From Candidatus Pacearchaeota archaeon (GTDB lineage Archaea; Nanoarchaeota; Nanoarchaeia; Pacearchaeales; GW2011-AR1), in contig JALOBX010000001.1 in NCBI GenBank assembly GCA_023228065.1, forward strand, positions 400,454 to 464,453: a stretch of 64,000 nt of DNA, written 5' to 3'. The notes beneath the pieces are model-generated. The model worked only from the letters and a program-made list of their open reading frames with translations, did not search any database and was not told where the DNA came from. The position numbers and the translations under genes are program-made. Within the stretch, counting starts at the first letter, position 1, and every line of letters starts with the position of its first letter. Of this stretch, positions 50,841-59,220 are shown one piece after another.

Positions 50841-51508
50841 TGACACGCACAACAGCAAGAATAAAACAAAAAGGGAAACATTTTGAGATATTTGTAGAAT
50901 TAGAAGACGCAGTGAAATTTAAGAAAGGGCAGTCTGAGTGGATTGAGTCAGAGGATGGAAGAGTTTATGCTGACATTAAAAAGGGGAATGTTGCTCCTGA
51001 AAAAGATTTGAAAGAAGCATTCGGAACAACAGATATTTCTGAGATTGTAAAAAAGATTGTTAAAGACGGAGAGGTATTAACAACACAAGATTTTAGAGAT
51101 GAAGAAAAAGAGAAAAAAGTAAAACAGGTTGTTGATTTTATCTCAAGAAATGCAATTAATCCCCAGACAGGAAATCCGCATACTCCTGACAGAATAAAAA
51201 GCGCGCTGGAAGAAGCTCATGTTAATATAAAAAATACATCTGTAGAAAGTCAGATTCAAGATATAATGGATCAGATAAGCAAGATTCTTCCAATAAAAAT
51301 TGAAACTAAGAAGATAAAAATAACAATCCCAGCAATTCATACAGGGAGAGTTTACGGACTTGTAAGCGAATATAAAGAAGAGGAAAACTGGATGAATGAC
51401 GGAAGTTTGGAAGTTACAATAAAGATTCCTGCAGGATTAATTATGGATTTTTATGATAAATTAAATTCAGCAACTCATGGAAGCGCGCTGACAGAGGAGA
51501 TAAAATAA
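50840..51508 (+). CDS. sdo1: SBDS/Sdo1 ribosome maturation protein
   Basis: 222 residues: MTRTTARIKQKGKHFEIFVELEDAV and VLTTQDFRDEEKEKK, VVDFISRNAINPQTGNPHTP are diagnostic of SBDS. In archaea it helps release the aIF6 anti-association factor during 50S maturation. Start overlaps mini-ORF D and stop overlaps the next gene (TAATG). Confidence 0.95.
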   Translation: MTRTTARIKQKGKHFEIFVELEDAVKFKKGQSEWIESEDGRVYADIKKGNVAPEKDLKEAFGTTDISEIVKKIVKDGEVLTTQDFRDEEKEKKVKQVVDFISRNAINPQTGNPHTPDRIKSALEEAHVNIKNTSVESQIQDIMDQISKILPIKIETKKIKITIPAIHTGRVYGLVSEYKEEENWMNDGSLEVTIKIPAGLIMDFYDKLNSATHGSALTEEIK

Positions 51509-51807
51509 TGATTAAAGAAAAAAGTGAAGATGGATATATTCAATTTAAGAAATATTTTAATAAAGCAGATTATGTAAAAGCTTCTGCGTTATTAAAAGAA
51601 AATCCAGAGGTAAAAAATTATTGTTCAAGAGAAGAATTGATTGAAATAACTAGTTTTTATGAAAAAATTGTTGAAAGTATGATTAATGAAAAAATTAATA
51701 ATATTAAGAAAAAAATAAATGAAATCCCCTCTAAGTTAGAAAAGAGAGTTAATAGATTCAGAGAAGATTTTTCCGAGATAGTGGATGATAGTTTTAAGGA
51801 AATATGA
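51508..51807 (+). CDS. Small helical protein, paralogue of the next gene
   Basis: 99 residues, helical. The segment YFNKADYVKASALLKENPEVKN...YCSREELIEI aligns with the next gene's KKYGDAFDFLLKHRDVKKYLSRTQLRTM, sharing the Y-x2-A-x2-LL-x4-VK-Y-SR pattern. Start overlaps SBDS stop. Unknown function. Confidence 0.5.
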   Translation: MIKEKSEDGYIQFKKYFNKADYVKASALLKENPEVKNYCSREELIEITSFYEKIVESMINEKINNIKKKINEIPSKLEKRVNRFREDFSEIVDDSFKEI

Positions 51808-51858
51808 TACAATCAATTAAATTTATAAATGAAGTTTTAAGAAGATAAATATAAGAAA

Positions 51859-52158
51859 ATGATAGGAAAACCAACAGCAATGGATGAGACAGTAATGACA
51901 GTAATAAGAGAAAATTATAAGTTAGAAATTAAAAATTTAATAGATGAAAAAAAATATGGTGATGCATTTGATTTTTTATTGAAACATAGAGATGTTAAAA
52001 AATATCTATCTAGAACGCAATTAAGAACAATGTATAATTTTTTAGAATCAACGTGTTTTGATATAGGAATAATAGCTAATGAACTATCTGATAAACCAAG
52101 TATAAATCTGTCAAGAATTTTAGAGAGATTAAAAGAACTTGACGGGAGAAAAGAATAA
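51859..52158 (+). CDS. Small helical protein, paralogue of the previous gene
   Basis: 99 residues with the same helical core as 51508 (see the Y-x2-A-x2-LL-x4-VKKY-SR pattern). Placed directly before rrp4 (stop one base from its ATG). A tandem duplication inside the exosome operon. Confidence 0.5.
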   Translation: MIGKPTAMDETVMTVIRENYKLEIKNLIDEKKYGDAFDFLLKHRDVKKYLSRTQLRTMYNFLESTCFDIGIIANELSDKPSINLSRILERLKELDGRKE

Positions 52159-52159
52159 T

Positions 52160-52825
52160 ATGACAGATAGAAAAATTGTAATTCCTGGAGAAGTATTATT
52201 TGAGGGCGATAATTATTTGCCTGGAGAAGGCACAGAAAAGAGAGGAAATCAGGTTGTTGCAATAAGATTTGGACTTGCTGAAGAGACAAAAAATCTTGTT
52301 AAAGTAATTCCATTATCTGGAGTTTATCAGGCAAGGAGAGGAAATGTTGTTATAGGCAAAGTTGAAAATATCACATTCAATGGCTGGGTTATTAATATAG
52401 GAACTCCTGAAAATGCTTTCTTATCTATTATGGAAATTCCAAGATATGTAAACAAAGATGATTTGGGGGAAGTTATGGGAATAGGAGATATGGTTGTTGC
52501 TAAGATATATGCAATGAACAAGAGAGGAATAGATTTGACCTTGAAGCAAAAAGAACTTGGTCCTCTTGACAGAGGGATAATTATTCAAGTAAACCCTAAT
52601 AAAGTTCCAAGAATAATCGGAAAAGAAGGAAGCATGATTTCACAGATAAAAACCGAAACAAAATGTAATATTACTGTAGGACAGAACGGACTAATCTGGA
52701 TTGGCGGAAACAAAGTTGAAGATGAATTATTTGCTAAGAAAGCAATTATGTATATTGCAGAACATTCACTTACATCAGGATTAACAGATGAAATGAAAAA
52801 TTGGTTTGAGGAGCAAAGAAAATGA
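52160..52825 (+). CDS. rrp4: Exosome RNA-binding subunit Rrp4
   Basis: 221 residues from ATG 52160: N-terminal domain (VIPGEVLFEGDNYLPGEGT), S1 domain (GVYQARRGNVVIGKVENITFNGWVINIG) and C-terminal KH domain (VPRIIGKEGSMISQIK). Caps the archaeal exosome and feeds RNA to the Rrp41/Rrp42 ring encoded just downstream. Its stop overlaps the next gene by ATGA. Confidence 0.95.
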   Translation: MTDRKIVIPGEVLFEGDNYLPGEGTEKRGNQVVAIRFGLAEETKNLVKVIPLSGVYQARRGNVVIGKVENITFNGWVINIGTPENAFLSIMEIPRYVNKDDLGEVMGIGDMVVAKIYAMNKRGIDLTLKQKELGPLDRGIIIQVNPNKVPRIIGKEGSMISQIKTETKCNITVGQNGLIWIGGNKVEDELFAKKAIMYIAEHSLTSGLTDEMKNWFEEQRK

Positions 52826-53091
52826 CTGAAGATATGCTAGATGCAAGATTTGTAAAGTTATTTGGTAAGAATAGAACTGAAAGACTGAGTAATGGAATTA
52901 AAATTAGTTTAGAAGTGTTAGCCAAAAAACCATTTTGTATTATAACAGACTTTAACAATAAATATGAGTTAAGAGAATTTGAAGATATACTTAATACATT
53001 TTTGGGGTATAATAACAAATTTAAGAATAAAAAATATTTAAGAACAGCAAATGAAGAACTATTAAATTATACTATACAAACAATAAAATGA
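52822..53091 (+). CDS. Small protein between rrp4 and rrp41, unknown
   Basis: 89 residues (MTEDMLDARFVKLFGKN), alpha/beta, ending LLNYTIQTIK. ATGA overlaps on both sides (with rrp4 and rrp41) leave no doubt that it is translated in the operon. No motif recognised. Confidence 0.55.
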   Translation: MTEDMLDARFVKLFGKNRTERLSNGIKISLEVLAKKPFCIITDFNNKYELREFEDILNTFLGYNNKFKNKKYLRTANEELLNYTIQTIK

Positions 53092-53795
53092 CAACATTCA
53101 AAAGACCCGACGGAAGAAAAGTTAATGAGCTTAGAGAAATGAAAGCTAAAGTTGGAATTGTTCCAAATGCAGACGGAAGCGCGATGTTCTCATTCGGAGA
53201 TACTGTTGCAATTGCAGCTGTTTATGGTCCTAAGAAAATGCATCCGCAACATTCACAAGATCCTGAAAGAGGAACATTGAGATGTACTTACAATATGATG
53301 AGTTTTTCAGTCACAGAAAGGATTAGACCAGGACCTTCAAGAAGAAGCACAGAAATAAGCAAGATTACAGAATGGGCTTTGAAGCCAATTGTAATGATTG
53401 ATGATTACAAAGGAAATGTAGTTGATGTTCATATAAATATTCTTCAGGCAAATGCTTCAACAAGATGTGCAGGAATAAATGCTGCTGCAATGGCTCTTGC
53501 TCATGCAGGAATACCAATGAAAAATCTTGTTACAAGCGTTTCAATAGGAAAACTTGACAAGCAGTTAGTCACTGATTTGATAAAAGAAGAAGAAGATTGG
53601 GAAGAAGGAGAAGGAGCAACAGATATTCCTATAACAATGACTGGCGACGGAAAAATAACACATATTCAATTAGATGGAAAAATATCAATTAAACAATTAA
53701 GAGAAACAATTGAACTTGCAGCAGAAGCAGGGAAACAAATTCATGAAGTTCAAAAGAAAGCTTTGAAAGAAATAGGAGAAAAAGAAAATGAATAA
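53088..53795 (+). CDS. rrp41: Exosome catalytic subunit Rrp41
   Basis: 235 residues of the RNase PH fold: RPDGRKVNELREMKAKVG, phosphate/RNA-binding RPGPSRRSTEISK and the catalytic Asp region ATDIPITMTGDGKITHIQLDG. Phosphorolytic 3'-5' exonuclease with Rrp42 in a hexameric ring. C-terminus acidic/basic tail overlaps the next gene by eight bases. Confidence 0.95.
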   Translation: MTTFKRPDGRKVNELREMKAKVGIVPNADGSAMFSFGDTVAIAAVYGPKKMHPQHSQDPERGTLRCTYNMMSFSVTERIRPGPSRRSTEISKITEWALKPIVMIDDYKGNVVDVHINILQANASTRCAGINAAAMALAHAGIPMKNLVTSVSIGKLDKQLVTDLIKEEEDWEEGEGATDIPITMTGDGKITHIQLDGKISIKQLRETIELAAEAGKQIHEVQKKALKEIGEKENE

Positions 53796-54072
53796 AAATC
53801 AAGAAAATAAAATAAAATTATATTGTCAGAATCCCCAATGTAAAAAGCCATTAATTCACGAGGGTGAAGAAGTTGCAAATATAGATGGAAATTTGCTTCA
53901 CTCATATAATGAATGTATACAATTTTATATGTGTCATAAAGCCCTACAATCCAAAAATCCCCAGATGGTTATTATATCAAATATTCCCTATATCTCCTAT
54001 TCTAAAGCGGAAAAGTTAGCAGAAAAAAATAAAGTTAAGTTTAATAAATTAGAAACAAAAATAAAAAAATAA
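53788..54072 (+). CDS. Small Cys-containing protein, unknown
   Basis: 94 residues with YCQNPQCKKPL and later CIQFYMCHKAL, giving four cysteines that could bind zinc. Basic tail (KVKFNKLETKIKK). Overlaps rrp41 by eight bases and ends one base before rrp42, so it is coupled to the exosome genes. Confidence 0.5.
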   Translation: MNKNQENKIKLYCQNPQCKKPLIHEGEEVANIDGNLLHSYNECIQFYMCHKALQSKNPQMVIISNIPYISYSKAEKLAEKNKVKFNKLETKIKK

Positions 54073-54073
54073 A

Positions 54074-54874
54074 ATGATAGAAACATCATATCTAACAGCA
54101 GAAAGAATTAAGGAATATTTGTCAGAAGGAAAAAGATTTGACGGAAGAAAGCTAGATGAATTTAGAGATATAGTTATTGAAACAGGAATTTCAAAAAATG
54201 CTGAGGGAAGCGCAAGAGTCAGAATAGGGAAGACAGAAGTTATGGTTGGAGTTAAGATGGATGTTGGTACTCCTTACCCAGATTCTCAAGACAAAGGAAA
54301 TCTAATGGTTGGCGCAGAATTTCTTCCATTGAGCTCTCCAAGAATTGAACTTGGACCTCCTCAATTTGATTCAATTGAATTAGCAAGAGTTATTGACAGA
54401 GGAATAAGAGAAAGCAAATTCATTGATTTGAAAAAATTATGCATAAAAGAAGGAGAAAAAGTATGGACTGTAATGATTGATATTTATACAATAAATGATG
54501 ACGGAAATCTTCTTGACGCAGCAGGAATCGGAGCAGTTGCAGCTCTAAAGAATGCAAAGATTCCAAAGTATAATGAAGAGACAGGAAAAACAGAATTTGG
54601 CGAATGGACAGAGAACAGTGTTCCATTGTCAAAAGATATTCCAATCTCACTTACATTCCACAAAATTGGGAATAGTATAATTGTAGACCCAACAAAAGAA
54701 GAAGAAGACATAAGCGAAACAAGAGTCACTATATGCAGTTCTGATGGAATAGTTAATTCAATGCAAAAAGGAAATGAAAAAGAATTAAGCGTGGAAGAAT
54801 TTAATAAGATACTTGATTTGTTAGAAAAGACAGAAAGAGAAATATTTAAAAAAATAGAAAAAAGCTTAAAATAA
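54074..54874 (+). CDS. rrp42: Exosome subunit Rrp42
   Basis: 266 residues with the Rrp42-type start YLSEGKRFDGRKLDEFRDI and GSARVRIGKTEVMVGVKMDVG. It lacks the catalytic Asp of Rrp41 and completes the ring as the non-catalytic RNase PH-like partner. Followed after one base by rpoK. Confidence 0.95.
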   Translation: MIETSYLTAERIKEYLSEGKRFDGRKLDEFRDIVIETGISKNAEGSARVRIGKTEVMVGVKMDVGTPYPDSQDKGNLMVGAEFLPLSSPRIELGPPQFDSIELARVIDRGIRESKFIDLKKLCIKEGEKVWTVMIDIYTINDDGNLLDAAGIGAVAALKNAKIPKYNEETGKTEFGEWTENSVPLSKDIPISLTFHKIGNSIIVDPTKEEEDISETRVTICSSDGIVNSMQKGNEKELSVEEFNKILDLLEKTEREIFKKIEKSLK

Positions 54875-54875
54875 T

Positions 54876-55247
54876 ATGTTAAAAGGATTTTCAAAATATG
54901 AAACTGCAAGAATTTTAGGAGCAAGAGCTCTGCAAATTTCTATGAATGCTCCATTATTAATTAAAATCAATAAAGAAGATTTGGAGAAAATTAATTATGA
55001 TGCTATTAAGATTGCAGAAGTTGAATTGAATTCAGAAATTCTTCCAATTTCTATATATCGTCCTTTCCCTGAAAAAAGAGATGAGAAGTTAAAGAGAGTA
55101 AGAGGACAGCAGATTTCTGAAAAAGGAATTCAGGAAAAAGAAGCGCAAGAAGAATCAGAGATTGTTGAGGGCGGAGAAATAATGGAACTTGCTAATCCTG
55201 ATGATGAAGTTGCTGAAGAAGAAGCTGGAGAAGGCGAATCTGAATAA
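54876..55247 (+). CDS. rpoK: RNA polymerase subunit RpoK (Rpb6) with acidic C-terminal extension
   Basis: 123 residues. FSKYETARILGARALQISMNAPLLIKI is the RpoK/Rpb6/omega signature. Most archaeal RpoK are under 100 residues; here a Glu-rich tail (from about residue 80, ending EEEAGEGESE) is added. Stabilises RNAP assembly. Last gene of the superoperon before enolase. Confidence 0.9.
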   Translation: MLKGFSKYETARILGARALQISMNAPLLIKINKEDLEKINYDAIKIAEVELNSEILPISIYRPFPEKRDEKLKRVRGQQISEKGIQEKEAQEESEIVEGGEIMELANPDDEVAEEEAGEGESE

Positions 55248-55288
55248 GATTAGTAAACATTTTTATATCAAAGAGGATTTTTCTATAT

Positions 55289-56443
55289 ATGAAAATAAAG
55301 GGGGTTTCTGCAAAAACAATTCTTGATTCACGAAAAGAGAAAACAATTCTTGTTACAATTAAAACGAATGTGGGAGATTTTTCTGCTAGTTCTCCTTCGG
55401 GCAAATCAACAGGGAAATATGAAGCAAAAACTTACAATAAAAATATTGATGGAGACATCAAAACAATAAAACAGCTTGGAGAATATTTTTCTGAAGAAAT
55501 AATCGAAAAGTTTGATGACTTAAAAAGAATTGAAGATGTTTCTGACAGGCAGATCGGAGCTAACAGCGTTATTGCGTTGGAATCTGCAATATTAAAAGCA
55601 TTGGCTAAAGAGCAAAAAAAAGAAATTTGGGAACTAATAAATCCAAGTGCAAAGAAGATACCAAGACTTGTGGGAAACTGCGTAGGCGGAGGGAAACATT
55701 CTTCCTTGCAAAGAAAACCCGATTTTCAGGAATTTGAACTTATACCGAATGTTAAAAGTATTGCACAAGCCCTTGAAATTAATAAAAATGCAAAAAAAGA
55801 AGTTAAAGAAAACATTGAAAGAGAAGATAAAAAATTTAATGGAGAAAAAAATGACGAGGATGCCTGGGCTGTTTCGTTGAATGAAAAAGAAGTTCTTGAT
55901 ATTTTAAAGAAAACAAAAATTCCTCTTGGGCTTGATGTTGCTGCTTCAAGTTTCTACAAAAGAAAAAATTACAACTATCTTAATCCCCAATTAAAAAGAG
56001 ACAAAAAAGAGCAGATGGAATATTTAAGCAATCTTATGAGAAATTTTAATTTATACTATATTGAAGACCCGTTTGAAGAAAATGATTTTGAAAGCTTTGC
56101 TGATTTATTAAAAAAATTTCCAGATAGATTAATTGTTGGAGATGATTTGACGACTACAAATCTCAAGAGATTGGAAAAAGCGATAAAGACAAAAAGCATA
56201 AATGCAATTATTGTAAAACCAAATCAGATTGGCTCTTTAATTGAAGTAAAAGAAGTTTGTGAATTAGCAAAGAAAAAAAATATTAAAATTGTATTTTCCC
56301 ACAGAAGCGGGGAGACTGAAGAAAAAATTCTTGCTGATTTAGCTTTTGGATTTCAGGCAGATTTTTTTAAATGCGGGATTACTGGAAGGGAGCGTGAAGT
56401 GAAAATTAAGCGACTTATTGAAATAGAAAAAGACATTCAATAA
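55289..56443 (+). CDS. eno: Enolase, short archaeal form
   Basis: 384 residues against about 430 usual. Converts 2-phosphoglycerate to phosphoenolpyruvate. Catalytic and metal residues are in place: SSPSGKSTGKYEA loop, DFQEFELIP, GLDVAAS, YYIEDPF, VGDDL, IIVKPNQIGS and SHRSGETEE. The GDEGGFAP motif is altered to KNDEDAWAV but keeps the Glu. Shortening seems spread over surface loops. Confidence 0.9.
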   Translation: MKIKGVSAKTILDSRKEKTILVTIKTNVGDFSASSPSGKSTGKYEAKTYNKNIDGDIKTIKQLGEYFSEEIIEKFDDLKRIEDVSDRQIGANSVIALESAILKALAKEQKKEIWELINPSAKKIPRLVGNCVGGGKHSSLQRKPDFQEFELIPNVKSIAQALEINKNAKKEVKENIEREDKKFNGEKNDEDAWAVSLNEKEVLDILKKTKIPLGLDVAASSFYKRKNYNYLNPQLKRDKKEQMEYLSNLMRNFNLYYIEDPFEENDFESFADLLKKFPDRLIVGDDLTTTNLKRLEKAIKTKSINAIIVKPNQIGSLIEVKEVCELAKKKNIKIVFSHRSGETEEKILADLAFGFQADFFKCGITGREREVKIKRLIEIEKDIQ

Positions 56444-56544
56444 GTCACTGCTTCGTCAGAAGCCAAAGCAGAGATTAATTGAGATTGAGAAAAGTTTAAA
56501 ATGAGTATATAAATTCTTAAAAATAATATAAAATATTAATTATT

Positions 56545-56871
56545 ATGGTAAGACCAGATACATTGACTGAGATTGTATTTAGTGCAGTCGCTTTTGGAAT
56601 AATCGGTGGAATAATTACAGGAGGGCTATGTTTTAGTAATTCATATCATAAAAAAATAAATGCTTATGAACAATCTATAAAAATACTAGATAAAAATCAT
56701 GATGGTAGATTATATTCTGAGGAGATTAAATTATTTTATGAAGAAATGAAAATAGATCCTTATAGTTTAGAGGCATTTAAAAAAATGAAAACTAAAGAAT
56801 TGGAAAAGTTTAATTTTAAATATCAAGAAGAGTATAATAAGAAAAATGGTAAAGAAAACACTTCTAGATGA
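56545..56871 (+). CDS. Membrane-anchored EF-hand protein
   Basis: 108 residues: one Gly-rich N-terminal transmembrane helix (VFSAVAFGIIGGIITGGLCF), then ILDKNHDGRLYSEEIKLF, a canonical EF-hand loop (D1, N3, D5, G6, E12), and a charged helix. Predicts Ca2+ binding at the membrane. TTAAAAATAATAT precedes the ATG by about 28 nt. Overlaps the next gene by 26 nt. Confidence 0.65.
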   Translation: MVRPDTLTEIVFSAVAFGIIGGIITGGLCFSNSYHKKINAYEQSIKILDKNHDGRLYSEEIKLFYEEMKIDPYSLEAFKKMKTKELEKFNFKYQEEYNKKNGKENTSR

Positions 56872-57136
56872 ACTTAATGATTACAAGAAAAAAGTGAGTA
56901 AAATGGATGTTGAGAAATTAAATCAAGAAGTAAGTTTCTTTTCTCAGAAAAAAGAGGAAGAGTGTTATGATAAGGGTCATAAACCAAAGAAAAACTTTGG
57001 CTATATTGCTTCTGGGCTTGGAGGAGTTAAGGCTCATGAAATTTGTGAGAGATGTGGAATGTTTTATGAAAGAAATCTTACTCCCGAAGAGATGGATAAA
57101 TGGTATGATATGATGAGTAGACGTTTTGATATTTGA
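56846..57136 (+). CDS. Small zinc-ribbon-like protein, unknown
   Basis: 96 residues. A coiled N-terminus is followed by CYDKGHKPKK and HEICERCGMFYERNLTPEEMDKW, a Cys/His/CxxC arrangement that could hold zinc. Overlaps the EF-hand gene by 26 nt. No defined family. Confidence 0.5.
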   Translation: MVKKTLLDELNDYKKKVSKMDVEKLNQEVSFFSQKKEEECYDKGHKPKKNFGYIASGLGGVKAHEICERCGMFYERNLTPEEMDKWYDMMSRRFDI

Positions 57137-57178
57137 TTAACCGAAGTCTTTAAAAATATACTTTTTCTCTCAAATATT

Positions 57179-58123
57179 ATGGTAGATATTATTGAAGGAA
57201 TAAAAGAAAGCATGGAAAAAGGAGAAGAAGTAATTGAGAACGCAATAGAAGGAATTGCAAAAAAAGTAAAGGGAAAAAAATCAAAATCCAAAAAAGAAAC
57301 TTCTGAAACCGAAGAGTTAAATAAAAAAGCAGAAGCAGAATCTGTTGACACAGAAGTAGTTAAAAGTCTTGAAGAAAAAAAGAAAGCACTTCTTGAAAAA
57401 GCTGAAAAACTAAAAGAAATGCTAAGTGAGGAAGGGCCAAAGACAGAAGAGTTGAAAGAAAAGGTTAAAGTAAAGAAAAGAACAGATATGCTTATTCCTC
57501 TTGAAGATTATGTAAAGACTGGAATTTATCTTGGTACTAAGGTTGTAACTCCAAGTATGAAGCCCTTTGTTTACAGAAGAAGAGCAGATGGGCTTGCTAT
57601 TTTTAATACAGATATAATTGATGAAAAGTTAAAAGAAGGAATAGAATACCTTTCACAATTTAACCCTGAAGATGTTATTCTTGTATGCAAGAGAGAATCT
57701 GGATGGAGAACTGCAGAAATGTTTTCAAGACTTACAGGAATAAGAGTATTCACAAAGAAATATCCTGCAGGAATTTTAACTAACATAAAATTACCTGACT
57801 TTTTTGAAAATGAATTAACAATAGTCTGCGATTCATGGCTTGACAAGAATGCTTTCCATGACACTAAAAAAGTAAAGAGAAAAGTATTGATGGTGTGCGA
57901 TACAAATAATTTTGCAAGAGGAGCTGACAAAATAATTATAGGAAATAATAAAAGTGCAAAAAGTTTAGGTGTAATATTTTATCTTCTTACAAGAGGATAT
58001 TGCAAGACAAGAGGAATTGATGTTACTATTCCTGATTTGGAATGGTGGACAAGTGAGGAAGAGCCTTCGCATGAAGAGATAAAGGAAAAAGCAAGAAAGA
58101 CAGAAGCAGAGTTTGGTGTTTAA
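57179..58123 (+). CDS. rps2: Ribosomal protein uS2 with N-terminal extension
   Basis: 314 residues. The uS2 core starts at about residue 100 (RTDMLIPLEDYVKTGIYLGT) with FNTDIIDEKL and CDTNNFARGADKIIIGNNKSAKS. The first 100 residues are a Lys/Glu helical extension absent from most archaeal uS2. Part of the 30S head/platform. CTTTAAAAATA about 28 nt upstream indicates its own promoter. Confidence 0.93.
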   Translation: MVDIIEGIKESMEKGEEVIENAIEGIAKKVKGKKSKSKKETSETEELNKKAEAESVDTEVVKSLEEKKKALLEKAEKLKEMLSEEGPKTEELKEKVKVKKRTDMLIPLEDYVKTGIYLGTKVVTPSMKPFVYRRRADGLAIFNTDIIDEKLKEGIEYLSQFNPEDVILVCKRESGWRTAEMFSRLTGIRVFTKKYPAGILTNIKLPDFFENELTIVCDSWLDKNAFHDTKKVKRKVLMVCDTNNFARGADKIIIGNNKSAKSLGVIFYLLTRGYCKTRGIDVTIPDLEWWTSEEEPSHEEIKEKARKTEAEFGV

Positions 58124-58165
58124 TTTCTTAGATAATTATTTATAGAACAGAGTGTTAGCTAAATT

Positions 58166-58417
58166 ATGGGACTTAGTGAAGTAGCGCTAAGAGAAATATG
58201 CCCTTATGTCAGGCTAGCAAGATTAGAAGAACAAGAGATTATATTCTGTAATAAAAATTGTGGGAAATCTCCAGATTCTGATATAAAATTAGAAAACAAA
58301 ATAAAAATTGGAGAAAGGGGTGTTTGCAGGGCAACAATGTTTTATCATGACAAAAATGATTTAAAGATAGAGATAAATATTGATAATTTGTACGAATGTC
58401 CTTACAGAAGAAATTAA
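58166..58417 (+). CDS. Small Cys-rich protein, unknown
   Basis: 83 residues with five cysteines (EICPYV, FCNKNCGKS, GVCRATM, YECPYRR). TTTATAGAAC lies about 28 nt upstream. Possibly a metal-binding protein. Converges with 58414. Confidence 0.5.
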   Translation: MGLSEVALREICPYVRLARLEEQEIIFCNKNCGKSPDSDIKLENKIKIGERGVCRATMFYHDKNDLKIEINIDNLYECPYRRN

Positions 58418-58770
58418 AACTTTATCTTAAAAAAAGGAATCTGGAAATAAGGTTTAGGTTCTTTAAATAAAACTTTGTCTCTTGCCTGTTCAATTTCATA
58501 ATCTGTTGGTTTTCTGAATTGAATAGATTTCTTTATATTTTCGGTTATTAAATCAGAGTCCTGTGATTCTTTCACAATTTGATAACCTATATTAGATTTG
58601 TTATTTAGAAAGTAAAAAGGATTCAATACTGCGCTCTTTGTGATTTCATCTAAAGCTTTATCTAAAGAGAGATTTTGATATTGATTAAGAACTGAATTTT
58701 CTATTCTAAATTCTATCTTTGGAGAATCACTATAAGAGATATTATTTATCGCTGGTTGATTTGCAATCAT
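58414..58770 (-). CDS. Hypothetical protein
   Basis: 118 residues (MIANQPAINNISYSDSPK onward), mixed composition, ending KPYFQIPFFKIKF. It has its own TATA-like box about 28 nt upstream. Tail-to-tail with 58166 (four-base overlap). No motif recognised. Confidence 0.45.
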   Translation of the reverse strand: MIANQPAINNISYSDSPKIEFRIENSVLNQYQNLSLDKALDEITKSAVLNPFYFLNNKSNIGYQIVKESQDSDLITENIKKSIQFRKPTDYEIEQARDKVLFKEPKPYFQIPFFKIKF

Positions 58771-58832
58771 AATTGAGTAGATATATTTTTATTTAAAAAG
58801 ATTTAGATGGTTTATTATATTTATTACTAAAA

Positions 58833-59054
58833 TTAATGCTTCTGTGGAAGTTCTACTTTTGTTCCGCATTCATGGCAGAATTTTTGCCCGTCTTCCATTA
58901 TTCTTCCGCAGTTTTTGCACTTGATTATAACTTGTTTGGTTTCAATAACTGGCTTGTAGCCTGGGCGTCCTGACATTAGTTTCCCAAGAGCACTTGCGAA
59001 TGAAGCATCACTCTGAATTTCATTCATCCTCTTTTGAAGACTATTTGCGTCCAT
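58833..59054 (-). CDS. Small zinc-ribbon protein
   Basis: 73 residues ending in a zinc ribbon KCKNCGRIMEDGQKFCHECG (CxxC-x11-CxxC) after a helical N-terminus (SLQKRMNEIQSDASFASALG). TTTAAAAATAA upstream. Probably a small nucleic-acid- or protein-binding ribbon; role unknown. Confidence 0.6.
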   Translation of the reverse strand: MDANSLQKRMNEIQSDASFASALGKLMSGRPGYKPVIETKQVIIKCKNCGRIMEDGQKFCHECGTKVELPQKH

Positions 59055-59183
59055 CCTATTTTATGCAGAATTTTATTTTTAAATCTTGCTGATATTAAAT
59101 AATTTATATTGTATATTACAAAATATATATTAGCATAGATATTTGTTTAAAAATTGGGTTTCTTTTTAGAAAAAGAAACTACA

Positions 59184-59219
59184 ATGGTAGAAAAACTAAG
59201 AGAGGTAAAGGGTGCATAA
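59184..59219 (+). CDS. Possible leader mini-ORF F (11 codons)
   Basis: Reads MVEKLREVKGA and stops one base before ATG 59221. GAGAGGTAAAGGG inside can act as Shine-Dalgarno, and GTGCATAAAATGG resembles the GCATAATGG ends of A-C. Weaker than the paired examples because no homologue is visible. Confidence 0.3.
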   Translation: MVEKLREVKGA

Positions 59220-59220
59220 A

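Noticed and set aside
54484..54924. Long open frame on the minus strand across rrp42
   Set aside because: It is antisense to a clear exosome gene; composition is that of a complementary-strand shadow.
56444..56544. CTGCTT...AAGCAG inverted repeat after enolase as a terminator
   Set aside because: A six-pair stem with a 12-base loop and no following U-run is weak; archaeal termination does not need it.
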